Positions 26,605 to 34,935 of a DNA stretch of 64,000 bases are shown here, piece after piece. The translations under genes and the position numbers were made by a program. The notes under the pieces were generated by a model that did no database searches, had not been told where the DNA came from, and saw nothing but the letters and a program-made list of their open reading frames with translations. The stretch's first letter is position 1. Every line of letters starts with the position of its first letter. Origin of the DNA: Chitinophagaceae bacterium (GTDB taxonomy: Bacteria; Bacteroidota; Bacteroidia; Chitinophagales; Chitinophagaceae); the NCBI GenBank assembly GCA_023957125.1, contig JAMLHL010000005.1:126061-190060 (forward strand), written 5' to 3'.

Positions 26605-27951
26605 ATGGATAATTCAAGAAGACGGTTTGTAAAAAACAGTGTAAAGGCCGCAACGGCGGTATCTATCGGCGGGGTGTTGCCGGGTTTCAGTGCAAAAAGC
26701 TATGCCGCAATACGGGGCGCCAATGAACGTATTAAGGTAGGTATCATGGGCGTGAATGCGCGGGGACTGGCGCTGGCAAAAAACTTTGCCAATCAGTCGA
26801 ATTGTGAGATCATCCATATCTGCGATGTAGATACCCGGGCTATGGATAAATGTATCGCAGCGGTGGAGCCGATACAACATACACGACCCGCCGCAACCGG
26901 GGATTTTCGAAAGGCACTTGAAGATAAGTCCCTGGAGGCACTGGTAATTGCCGCTCCCGATCATTGGCACGCCCCTGCTACCATATTAGCCTGTAAGGCA
27001 GGAAAGCATGTGTATGTAGAAAAGCCCTGTTCGCACAACCCGCACGAAGGAGAGCTGATGGTAGCTGCTTCCCGTAAATACGACCGCAAAGTGCAGATGG
27101 GGGCCCAGCGGCGTTCGTGGCCCAATATCGTTGCCGCTATCAATGAATTGAAAGCAGGTGTGATTGGCCGGCCTTATTTTGCAAAGGGATGGTACACCAA
27201 TAATCGTCCTTCAATTGGTATTGGTAAAAAAGAGGAAGTGCCTTCGTGGCTGAATTTTGAATTGTGGCAGGGCCCTGCACCCCGTGAAGCCTACCGCGAT
27301 AATATTTTGCATTACAACTGGCATTGGTTCTGGAACTGGGGTACCGGTGAAGCGTTAAACAATGGCACTCATATGGTGGACCTGATGCGATGGGGCTTGG
27401 GCGTTGATTACCCGGTGAGTGTACGCTCGGGGGGTGGCCGCTACCGTTACAAAGATGACTGGGAAACGCCCGATACCCAGGTGGTCACCTGGGAGTTTCC
27501 GAATCATACTTTTATGGAATGGGAAGGAAGAAGCTGTAACGGTCATTATATTGAAGGATCTTCTGTCGGGGTTTCTTTTTATGGGGAAACAGGTACCCTG
27601 GTGATCACCGGCGGCAACGATTACAAAATATATGATCTCAAAAACAAACTGGTAAAGGAAGTGAAAAATGAAGTGGCGATTGACGCGCGCAATACCGTCA
27701 GTCCATCACAGGCATTGGATGCCCTGCATATTCAGAATTTCTTTGATGGCATTCGTAAAGGCACGCCGTTGAATGTGGACATTGCTGAAGGCTATAAAAG
27801 TACCCTGCTTTGCCAGTTGGGCAATATAGCGGTAAGAGCCGGTAATACTTCTTTTCGTACCAACGGCAACAACGGGCATATAACAGATCATGCGGAAGCT
27901 GAAAAATTATGGAGCAGGACATATGAACCGGGCTGGGAACCTACGGTTTAA
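26605..27951 (+). CDS. Tat-exported Gfo/Idh/MocA-family oxidoreductase
   Basis: 448 residues from the ATG at 26605; an upstream in-frame TTG is unlikely. A Tat signal (SRRRFVKNSVKAATAVSIGG) precedes the NAD-binding domain (RIKVGIMGVNARGLALAK..., AAPDHWHAPATILACKAGKH) and the hallmark VYVEKPCSHNPHEGE. The C-terminal domain contains NWHWFWNWGTGEALNNGTHM, with the expected Asp/His pair in HMVDLMRWGL. Periplasmic proteins of this type oxidise sugars or glycosides, some as 3-keto-forming enzymes. Their co-occurrence with DUF1080 proteins elsewhere in this window supports such a role (inference). It belongs to the LacI-led block, 41 nt after the preceding oxidoreductase. Confidence 0.88.
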   Translation: MDNSRRRFVKNSVKAATAVSIGGVLPGFSAKSYAAIRGANERIKVGIMGVNARGLALAKNFANQSNCEIIHICDVDTRAMDKCIAAVEPIQHTRPAATGDFRKALEDKSLEALVIAAPDHWHAPATILACKAGKHVYVEKPCSHNPHEGELMVAASRKYDRKVQMGAQRRSWPNIVAAINELKAGVIGRPYFAKGWYTNNRPSIGIGKKEEVPSWLNFELWQGPAPREAYRDNILHYNWHWFWNWGTGEALNNGTHMVDLMRWGLGVDYPVSVRSGGGRYRYKDDWETPDTQVVTWEFPNHTFMEWEGRSCNGHYIEGSSVGVSFYGETGTLVITGGNDYKIYDLKNKLVKEVKNEVAIDARNTVSPSQALDALHIQNFFDGIRKGTPLNVDIAEGYKSTLLCQLGNIAVRAGNTSFRTNGNNGHITDHAEAEKLWSRTYEPGWEPTV

Positions 27952-27985
27952 CTTGAAACAGAAGCCGGTACCAAAACGATCTGAT

Positions 27986-29149
27986 ATGAAATGTTCCATG
28001 AAAGTTGTCCTGTTATTTTCTCTTTTCGTTTTTTGTTCCATGATAGGAATGGGGCAGGTTGCCGACCGTCCCGCAAAACCGGAGCAGAAACGTCTTGCAT
28101 GGGAAGAACTGGCTCCTTATTTTTCCGCTCCAGGGGAGTATGATGGGAAATTTGGAACGTATCGTTCCCCTCTGAAATTTTATGATGGTCGCGAGGTAAA
28201 AACGAAGGAAGAGTGGAAGTCCCGCCGCAGCGAAATTTTAACCCGCTGGCATCAGTTGATGGGTAAATGGCCCCCGTTATTAAAGAACCAGGAACTAACA
28301 ATACTTGATTCGGTTGAGCGCGACAACTTTACACAATACCGCGTCCGGTTTTTCTGGACACCCAATGAAGAAACTGAAGGGTATTTGCTGGTTCCCCAAG
28401 GAAGTGGAAAACGTCCGGCGGTTATCACGGTCTTTTACGAACCCGAAACAGCCATCGGGCTGGGTGGACCGGATCATCCCAACCGGGATTTTGCTTATCA
28501 ATTGGCAAGACGGGGGTTTGTAACCCTTTCTTTGGGAACGACGGCTGCTACAAAGGCAAAAACGTATGCTATCTATTATCCGGATATTGATCACGCAACG
28601 GTGGCGCCGCTTTCCATGTTGGCCTATGCGGCCGCCAATGCCTGGTATGTGCTTTCCAAAAGACCGGAGGTAGATTCAACCCGGATCGGTATAATGGGGC
28701 ATTCTTTTGGAGGCAAATGGGCCCTGTTTGCTTCCTGTTTGTTTGAAAAATTTGCCTGTGCCGTATGGTCCGACCCGGGGATTGTGTTTGATGAATCGCG
28801 CCGGGATGTGAATTACTGGGAGCCGTGGTATTTGGGTTATCATCCCCGTCCCTGGAGAAAAAGAGGAATGATAACGGCAGAAAACCCGGCAACAGGATTG
28901 TATCGGCAACTGGTAAAAGAAGGATATGACTTGCATGAATTACATGCCCTGATGGCGCCCCGGCCCTTCCTTGTATCCGGAGGATCGGAGGATACGCCGG
29001 GAAGATGGATCCGGCTAAATCATACCGTTGCGGTGAACAGGCTGTTGGGATTCGGAGATCGGGTGGGGATGACCAACCGGCCGATGCATTCCCCTACGGA
29101 AGGATCTAACGGGATCGCCTACCTGTTTTTTGAATATTTCCTTCAATAA
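27986..29149 (+). CDS. Secreted alpha/beta-hydrolase (acetyl-xylan-esterase/dienelactone-hydrolase-like)
   Basis: About 387 residues from the ATG at 27986, giving a signal peptide (VVLLFSLFVFCSMIGMGQ). The nucleophile elbow GIMGHSFGGKWALFAS supplies the serine; an oxyanion-region FYEPETAIGLGG, an acid-bearing AVWSDPGIVFDESRR and a late histidine (NRPMHSPTEGSNG) complete a plausible triad. The N-terminal part (WHQLMGKWPPLL) matches the esterase-like hydrolases common beside Gfo/Idh genes in Bacteroidota and Planctomycetota. Predicted to remove ester groups from a carbohydrate. It lies 34 nt after the oxidoreductase, in the same operon. Confidence 0.78.
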   Translation: MKCSMKVVLLFSLFVFCSMIGMGQVADRPAKPEQKRLAWEELAPYFSAPGEYDGKFGTYRSPLKFYDGREVKTKEEWKSRRSEILTRWHQLMGKWPPLLKNQELTILDSVERDNFTQYRVRFFWTPNEETEGYLLVPQGSGKRPAVITVFYEPETAIGLGGPDHPNRDFAYQLARRGFVTLSLGTTAATKAKTYAIYYPDIDHATVAPLSMLAYAAANAWYVLSKRPEVDSTRIGIMGHSFGGKWALFASCLFEKFACAVWSDPGIVFDESRRDVNYWEPWYLGYHPRPWRKRGMITAENPATGLYRQLVKEGYDLHELHALMAPRPFLVSGGSEDTPGRWIRLNHTVAVNRLLGFGDRVGMTNRPMHSPTEGSNGIAYLFFEYFLQ

Positions 29150-29220
29150 ACAGCGGGAATGTGAATATAAAAATATCCGGCATGAATTGAACGGGATATT
29201 ATTAATAAAAATAGTAACAA

Positions 29221-30690
29221 ATGAATTTTAACCTATTGGATCTGGCGGTGATGATTCTTTTCTTCCTGAGTATGATACTGGTGGGCGTATGGTCGTACTT
29301 CAGAAGCAGGAGTTCGGACGACTATTTTGTAGCAGGAGGGCAGTTACCCTGGTGGCTTGCCGGTGTTTCGCATCATGTATCGGGCCATAGCGGTGCGGTG
29401 TTTGTGGCTTATGCTGCCGTGGCCTATACGCACGGGTTTACGATGTATATGTGGTGGGCATTCCCGGTGGGCGTTGCCATCATGATCAGCGCTAAAGTTT
29501 TTCCGGTGTATTGGGTCCGTCTCAGGAAAAATTTCCAGATACAATCTCCTCTCGAGTATTTAAAAACCCGGTACGACTTACCTACACAACAGATCATGGC
29601 CTGGAGCGGGGTGATCCTGAAAGTATTTGATGTAGGCGCCAAATGGGCGGCCATTGGCGTTCTCCTGAATGTGGTAGGGGACATTCCCATGATGCCGGGC
29701 ATTCTGATTTCAGGTATAGTAACCCTCATCTATGTAACCTTTGGCGGGCTGTGGGGAGTGATCATAACAGACTTTATACAATTTTTCGTTCAGTTGCTGG
29801 GCAGCATTGTGATGTTTGTTCTTGTAATAAAAAAGCTGGGCGGCCCGGATTCGATTACCGGTATCTGGAAGCAGTTGCCACCCGAACACAGCCAGTTATT
29901 CAACAGCCCTTATACTGCCTCCTTTGTGGGCATTATGTTCCTGCTTTATTTTTTGAGTTATAATGGCGGCGGATGGAGCCTTGCTACAAGATATATTTCT
30001 TCTCCTTCGGAGAGGGCGGCTTCGAAAGCGGCCTGGTTATCCGGCCTGCTGTACCTCATCTGGCCACTGATCCTGTTTTTCCCTATGTGGGCGGCGCCGC
30101 TGATCCTGCCCGGGCTTGCTGACCCCAGCACTTCTTACGGGCACCTGATGCTTGAGATTTTACCCCAGGGAATGATAGGTTTGGTGATCGCTTCCCTTTT
30201 TGCAGCAACCATGGGAATGACTTCCTCTGATGTAAATACTATTGCAGCGGTGATCACCCGGGATATCCTTCCGGTAGTTTCTAAAAAATTTATCAACGAT
30301 AAACACCCCTTGCGCACCGCACGCATCACCACCTTTGTGTTCACGCTGGCTACCATTATAGTGGCGTTGAATTATCAACGGTTTGGCGGCGTACTCGGAC
30401 TGATCGTAAACTGGTTTGGCGCACTTCTGGGACCAACGGCCCTTCCCCTGCTGTTAGGGTTGCTTCCGCGATTCAGATCCTGCGGGCCTAAAACAGCTAT
30501 TATTTCTATCGTAGCCGGGTTGCTCACCTTTGTCGTAACCAAAAACATCACGCTGAACAGCCTGGCACTTGAAGTAGGCCTGCCCACTATCGTGGCGGCG
30601 GCGATCTATCTGACGGTGGGCTTTACTTCCAGAACGGCGCCGGAAAAGGTGGATCAACTGATGGCAGCGCTCCAAAAACCAACGGTATAA
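29221..30690 (+). CDS. Sodium:solute symporter (SSS family)
   Basis: 489 residues, about 13 transmembrane segments, with family hallmarks: SSDDYFVAGGQLPWWLAGVS near the N terminus, VTLIYVTFGGLWGVIITDFI (the sodium-binding-region motif) and MGMTSSDVNTIAAVITRDIL. The fold is LeuT-like; close relatives carry sugars, sialic acid or amino-sugar derivatives. Its position 11 nt before nagA suggests it imports the sugar acted on by NagA/NagB (inference). The ATG at 29221 is the first residue of the conserved N terminus. Confidence 0.9.
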   Translation: MNFNLLDLAVMILFFLSMILVGVWSYFRSRSSDDYFVAGGQLPWWLAGVSHHVSGHSGAVFVAYAAVAYTHGFTMYMWWAFPVGVAIMISAKVFPVYWVRLRKNFQIQSPLEYLKTRYDLPTQQIMAWSGVILKVFDVGAKWAAIGVLLNVVGDIPMMPGILISGIVTLIYVTFGGLWGVIITDFIQFFVQLLGSIVMFVLVIKKLGGPDSITGIWKQLPPEHSQLFNSPYTASFVGIMFLLYFLSYNGGGWSLATRYISSPSERAASKAAWLSGLLYLIWPLILFFPMWAAPLILPGLADPSTSYGHLMLEILPQGMIGLVIASLFAATMGMTSSDVNTIAAVITRDILPVVSKKFINDKHPLRTARITTFVFTLATIIVALNYQRFGGVLGLIVNWFGALLGPTALPLLLGLLPRFRSCGPKTAIISIVAGLLTFVVTKNITLNSLALEVGLPTIVAAAIYLTVGFTSRTAPEKVDQLMAALQKPTV

Positions 30691-30701
30691 AACAATATAT
30701 T

Positions 30702-31871
30702 TTGAAACCTGAACCTGGTAAAATAAAAAACCTGCTCCTTCCCTGTAAGCACTGTATTACCGGTGAAACAGAGGTGCTGGATTTTCATGATCCTGCACTG
30801 GTAACCGTAAACGAGCCGGTGGATAAAGAGAAACCCTTGTTCTTTTCCGGACCGGGATTGGTGGATCTTCAGATCAATGGTATTCACGGTATTGATTTTA
30901 ATGTGCCATCCCTGACGGTAGATGAGGTGGTAAACGCAGCACAATTTTTGCTGAGCCAGGGGATCACTACATTCTTCCCAACGGTTATCACCAATTCAGA
31001 CGATCATATTCTTACCATCGTGCATACATTGGCGGAGGCCTGCAAAAACAATCCCCTGGTTGACGCATGTATTGGGGGCATTCACCTGGAAGGGCCTTTT
31101 ATTTCTCCGCTGCCCGGAGCGAAGGGGGCGCACAATGAAAATTATATTAAAGCGCCCGACTGGGAATTGTTTAACCGTTTCCAGGCGGAAGCAGATGGAA
31201 GAATAAAAATGATAACCCTGGCTCCGGAGTGGGAAGCTGCGCCCGCATTTATTGAAAAGGCGGTCCGGTCGGGTGTGATTGTATCTATCGGGCATTCGCT
31301 GGCCGATACTTCACAAGTTAAACGAGCTGTGGAAGCAGGCGCCCGTATGTCCACCCATTTAGGCAATGGGATACCTCTGATGCTTCAACGGCATCCCAAT
31401 TTGATATGGGATCAATTGGCGGAAGAAGACCTGACAGCGGGTATCATTGCCGATGGCATACATCTTCCCGATGCTTTTATTAAAGTGGTAAGGAAAGTGA
31501 AAGACGACAGCATGTTGGTGGTAAGCGATGCCACCTGCTATGCGGGCATGCCTCCGGGGGAATACCACAGCCATATCGGCGGCGATGTGGTACTGGATAA
31601 AAACAAAAGAGTGTCATTAAAAGGAGCGTCCGGGTTGCTTGCCGGCGCTGCCAAATCACTTTTGGAAAATGTAGAAACCCTGTTGGAACACGGGTTGTGC
31701 CCGCTGGCGGAGGCCTGGCAAATGGCCTCAATGAATCCGATCCGTTTTCTCAAGAAAAATAATGTTGACGTGGCTTCTTATTATAACGACCGGGTGGTGT
31801 TTGCCCTCGATGGTGCATCAGTCGCTATTAAAATGGTGATTAAAGACGGGAAGGTGGTTTTCAATCATTAA
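30702..31871 (+). CDS. nagA: N-acetylglucosamine-6-phosphate deacetylase
   Basis: 389 residues of the amidohydrolase superfamily; converts GlcNAc-6-phosphate to glucosamine-6-phosphate and acetate. It shows GPGLVDLQINGIHGIDFNVP, the metal-binding GIHLEGPFISP and KGAHNENYI, VSIGHSLADT, MSTHLGNGIP and the catalytic aspartate in MLVVSDATCYAGMPPG. The start appears to be TTG at 30702 (no ATG precedes the conserved core), 11 nt after the symporter. It is followed by nagB after 20 nt, giving the complete two-step conversion to fructose-6-phosphate. Confidence 0.92.
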   Translation: MKPEPGKIKNLLLPCKHCITGETEVLDFHDPALVTVNEPVDKEKPLFFSGPGLVDLQINGIHGIDFNVPSLTVDEVVNAAQFLLSQGITTFFPTVITNSDDHILTIVHTLAEACKNNPLVDACIGGIHLEGPFISPLPGAKGAHNENYIKAPDWELFNRFQAEADGRIKMITLAPEWEAAPAFIEKAVRSGVIVSIGHSLADTSQVKRAVEAGARMSTHLGNGIPLMLQRHPNLIWDQLAEEDLTAGIIADGIHLPDAFIKVVRKVKDDSMLVVSDATCYAGMPPGEYHSHIGGDVVLDKNKRVSLKGASGLLAGAAKSLLENVETLLEHGLCPLAEAWQMASMNPIRFLKKNNVDVASYYNDRVVFALDGASVAIKMVIKDGKVVFNH

Positions 31872-31891
31872 AATAATTTAATTCTAATGAA

Positions 31892-32665
31892 ATGAGCGCT
31901 GTACGGGAATTAAAGGTGAATAAGCTGAAAGTAAAAATATACGATTCGCGATCAGAGATGGGTCAAAACGCCGCAGATGATGTGGCGGCCGCCATAGATG
32001 ATCTTTTGGGAGAGCGGGATTCCCTGAATATGATTTTTGCCGCGGCTCCGTCGCAGAATGAATTTTTATCTGCCTTGTCGCAGAAAAAAGACCTGGAATG
32101 GAACCGGATCAATGCTTTTCACATGGATGAATATGTGGGACTACCGGAGAAGGCACCGCAGTCTTTCGGGCATTTTCTTCATGAAAGCATTTTCAAAAAA
32201 CTCCCATTCAAACAGGTGTTCTATATTAACGGCGCTACCAGCGATCCTCAGCAGGAATGCGATCGGTACAGTAATTTGCTGGCACAGCATCCTCCTGATA
32301 TTGTTTGTATGGGGATTGGCGAAAACGGCCATATCGCGTTCAATGATCCGCATGTGGCTGATTTTAAAGATCCTCGTTTGGTGAAGGTGGTGGAACTGTC
32401 GGAAGCATCCCGCCGGCAGCAGGTTCACGATGGTTGTTTCCCGGACATAGAGGCTGTGCCCATTGCTGCGATTACGCTTACCATTCCGGCTTTAGTGCAT
32501 GCCGGGCTGATCTGTTGTATAGTTCCCGGGAAACAAAAAGCGGAAGCGGTAAGTAATACATTAAACCGGGAGGTAAGGGAAAAATATCCTTCCACCATAT
32601 TAAAAAACCATGATAGCGCCACCCTGTATATAGACAGGGATAGTTCATCAAAGATTGAGCTTTAA
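31892..32665 (+). CDS. nagB: Glucosamine-6-phosphate deaminase
   Basis: 257 residues, the short bacterial form. Isomerises and deaminates glucosamine-6-phosphate to fructose-6-phosphate and ammonia in the cytoplasm. Motifs: MIFAAAPSQNEFLSAL, NAFHMDEYVGLP (with catalytic Asp), CMGIGENGHIAFNDP and ILKNHDSATLYID. The usual G-T-G phosphate loop reads AAAPSQNEFL, a modest deviation. It is last in the LacI-led operon, after nagA, and a 45-nt gap then leads to the FecI-type sigma gene. Confidence 0.9.
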   Translation: MSAVRELKVNKLKVKIYDSRSEMGQNAADDVAAAIDDLLGERDSLNMIFAAAPSQNEFLSALSQKKDLEWNRINAFHMDEYVGLPEKAPQSFGHFLHESIFKKLPFKQVFYINGATSDPQQECDRYSNLLAQHPPDIVCMGIGENGHIAFNDPHVADFKDPRLVKVVELSEASRRQQVHDGCFPDIEAVPIAAITLTIPALVHAGLICCIVPGKQKAEAVSNTLNREVREKYPSTILKNHDSATLYIDRDSSSKIEL

Positions 32666-32710
32666 ACCGGTTTAATTTATTGGTAATTTTTATCCAAAAA
32701 CAACAAGCTT

Positions 32711-33277
32711 ATGTTACAGCATAAAATTTCCCATAAACCCGATTTAAATCTCCCGGGGGAGTGGCAGGATTTGGATAGCGAAGCCGCATTTAAAAGAATA
32801 TATGCTGCGTATTGGAAAAAGCTTTTTGTTATCGCCTACCACCGGCTGAAGGACAAACAGGAAGCGGAAGACGTGATACACGACGTATTTGTAAGTTTGT
32901 GGATGAACCGGGATCGCGTTACCATCCGGACTTTGGAAAATTATCTTTCGGTTGCAGTCAAAAACCAGGTATTTACCAAGTTGAGAAAAAGGTCCCGCGT
33001 GCAGGTTTATGCGGAGACGCAGGCTACTGAAGCGTTTTCCGAACAACTTGTTATCAATTCTATTGAGAACAAACAACTGATCAGGGAACTGAGAAATGAA
33101 ATAGAAAGCCTGCCGGATAAGTGCAGATTGATCTTTAAATATAGCCGGGATGAGGGAATGCAGGTTAAACAGATTGCGGAGCAACTACATATTTCGCCCA
33201 AAACGGTTCAAAATCATTTAAACAAGGCGTTGCGACACCTGAGAATTGCCATGCGAACTTTTTTAAATGAATTTTGA
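32711..33277 (+). CDS. FecI-type ECF sigma factor
   Basis: 188 residues: region 2 (AYWKKLFVIAYHRLKDKQEA, EDVIHDVFVSLW) and region 4 (LPDKCRLIFKYSRDEGMQVK, then QIAEQLHISPKTVQNHLNKA). The gene order sigma, FecR, SusC, SusD is the standard ECF-controlled PUL of Bacteroidota, in which the TonB-dependent transporter signals through FecR to release this sigma factor. No consensus primary promoter was identified in the short gap after nagB, so it may be read from the upstream operon. Confidence 0.93.
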   Translation: MLQHKISHKPDLNLPGEWQDLDSEAAFKRIYAAYWKKLFVIAYHRLKDKQEAEDVIHDVFVSLWMNRDRVTIRTLENYLSVAVKNQVFTKLRKRSRVQVYAETQATEAFSEQLVINSIENKQLIRELRNEIESLPDKCRLIFKYSRDEGMQVKQIAEQLHISPKTVQNHLNKALRHLRIAMRTFLNEF

Positions 33278-33336
33278 TTTAAAAAAATATTGCCCGGTGG
33301 AATAGGAGATATCTTCCTTTGATTATACTATTGTTT

Positions 33337-34539
33337 ATGGATAAAGCCCGAATTATAGAAGACCTGATTGAAAAATACCTTGAAAATAAGATAACGCCGG
33401 AGGAAATGCAATTGCTGAATGAATGGTATGATTCCTTTCCCGATACCCGGGAGCAGGTATTTGTCAGCAAGCAGGAAGAAGAAACAATAGCCAACCGGAT
33501 AGCGGACCGGGTTTCCGGTACCATTGCCGAAGCTCAGGATACTTCCAATGTCAGACCGTTGTTCAGGATGGGGAGATTTTCCATCGTTGCCGCCGCCGTT
33601 ATTGTTATCCTGGGATTTTCCTTTTTCTTTTATTTTTTCCCGCCAACTGTTTCGCAAAACCACGCTGTGGTTCAAACCGAGCCGGCTATCAACAGCCTCA
33701 GCGGGGAAATCAGGCCGGGGAGCAATAAGGCAGTGCTTACACTTGCTGACGGGTCTGCTATCATTTTGGATAGCGTCTCAAACGGGGTGCTTAGCAGGCA
33801 GGGCGCTGTGGAGATTCAAAAACTGGATAGTGGGTTATTGAGTTATGTGGGGGAAGAGAAGAGAGAAGCCGTAAGCCGGCCGTTGTTTAACGCGATAAGT
33901 ACTCCCCGCGGAGGGCAATACCAGGTCACCCTGTCGGATGGAACAAAAGTATGGCTGAACGCCGCGTCTTCCATCCGGTTCCCGGTAAACTTCACGGGAA
34001 ACGAACGGCGGGTATATATTACCGGTGAGGTATATTTTGAAATAGCGAAAGATAGGCAACACCCTTTCAGGGTGGAATTGAACAATGGTGAAAACGTTAT
34101 TGAAGTGCTGGGAACGCATTTTAATGTAAATGCTTATGATGACGAGGCTGCTGTAAAAACAACCCTTATTGAAGGGAAAGTAAAGCTTACGACTCGTGAT
34201 CACGATACGCCTTCCATATTGTTGCCCGGTCAACAGTCCGAAACAGACAAAGAAGGGAATACGGTAATCCGGAAAAATGCCGATACGGAAGCAGCCATCG
34301 CCTGGATACACGGCAATTTTCAATTCAGGAGCGCCGGGCTACAGGAAATACTCCGGCAGGTAGCCCGCTGGTACGACGTGGATATCGAATATAAGGAGGA
34401 CCTCGATATGCATTTTACCGGGCAACTTCCCAGGAGCGAAAGTGTATATACTGTTTTCAAACACTTATCTCTAACGGGAGCGGTGCATTTTACAATTAAT
34501 GGAAGAAAAGTAATTGTGTCATCAATCTCAAAATCCTGA
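33337..34539 (+). CDS. FecR-family anti-sigma factor
   Basis: 400 residues from the ATG at 33337; an in-frame TTG at 33319 is less likely. The cytoplasmic N-terminal domain (EKYLENKITPEEMQLLNEWY) is followed by one transmembrane helix (FSIVAAAVIVILGFSFFFYFF). The periplasmic FecR domain has STPRGGQYQVTLSDGTKVWL, NAASSIRFPVNF and GEVYFEIAK. A C-terminal DUF4974 region ends with LSLTGAVHFTINGRKVIV, which contacts the STN domain of the transporter. It transmits substrate occupancy of SusC to the sigma factor. Confidence 0.93.
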   Translation: MDKARIIEDLIEKYLENKITPEEMQLLNEWYDSFPDTREQVFVSKQEEETIANRIADRVSGTIAEAQDTSNVRPLFRMGRFSIVAAAVIVILGFSFFFYFFPPTVSQNHAVVQTEPAINSLSGEIRPGSNKAVLTLADGSAIILDSVSNGVLSRQGAVEIQKLDSGLLSYVGEEKREAVSRPLFNAISTPRGGQYQVTLSDGTKVWLNAASSIRFPVNFTGNERRVYITGEVYFEIAKDRQHPFRVELNNGENVIEVLGTHFNVNAYDDEAAVKTTLIEGKVKLTTRDHDTPSILLPGQQSETDKEGNTVIRKNADTEAAIAWIHGNFQFRSAGLQEILRQVARWYDVDIEYKEDLDMHFTGQLPRSESVYTVFKHLSLTGAVHFTINGRKVIVSSISKS

Positions 34540-34831
34540 ATCTCGACATGTTTTTGGAAATTTAAAAAATCTGCAAAAAAATCGCCGGGAGAGTAGGTGA
34601 TTTTACATTCTCAATAGACTATTTAATATAGAGGCTTGGTGAGTATTGGGAATCAGGGTCTGGATAATACTTGATTAAGACCAGCATTTTTATCCGGCTT
34701 ATACAAAACTATCATTAAATCGAAACTTTTTTTGGCTACACTATACCTAAAATTACTTCACTAAAAAGAACGCTTATGTTAGCATATAATTATATCACAG
34801 ACGGTTAACCCTGTTTATAATTAATTCCAAT
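34540..34831 (+). other. Leader region between fecR and susC
   Basis: AT-rich non-coding DNA, first ~290 bp of the 395-bp gap. I see no gene and no perfect primary-type promoter; the best primary-type candidate (TTG near 34734, TACTTC 19 bp on) has a poor -7 box. This is expected if susC is read by the adjacent ECF sigma factor, whose recognition sequence is not known to me. The remaining 100 bp hold the antisense RNA candidate. Confidence 0.4.
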
Positions 34832-34863
34832 AAAAACCGGATTTCGTTTGCGGCGAAATCCGG
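34832..34863 (-). terminator. Intrinsic terminator on the minus strand
   Basis: Perfect 10-bp stem (34863-34854 with 34846-34837), 7-nt loop, five T at 34836-34832 on the minus strand. On the plus strand the T-run precedes the hairpin as A, so it does not terminate susC transcription. Confidence 0.7.
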
Positions 34864-34921
34864 ATAGATGTCTGGATTAGTTAATATTTACCATCAGAAG
34901 ACAAATTATTATTTCACCCAA
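34832..34921 (-). ncRNA. Candidate cis-antisense small RNA in the susC leader
   Basis: On the minus strand an exact -7 box TAGCTTTGC (34935-34927) is followed about 90 nt later by an intrinsic terminator: CCGGATTTCG/CGAAATCCGG, 7-nt loop, then TTTTT (34863 to 34832). A transcript from about 34921 to 34832 would be complementary to the susC leader just upstream of its ATG at 34935. Antisense RNAs of similar size and position (DonS in Bacteroides fragilis and relatives) repress ECF/FecR-controlled PULs; that is established for Bacteroides. Nothing else on the minus strand would need this terminator. The -33 element is weak. Predicted only. Confidence 0.5.
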
Positions 34922-34926
34922 ACTGT

Positions 34927-34935
34927 GCAAAGCTA
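34927..34935 (-). promoter_or_regulatory. -7 box of the candidate antisense RNA
   Basis: The minus strand reads TAGCTTTGC, an exact TAnnTTTGC match that overlaps the first base of the susC ATG. Upstream at 19 bp only GTGTT is found instead of TTTG. Confidence 0.45.
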
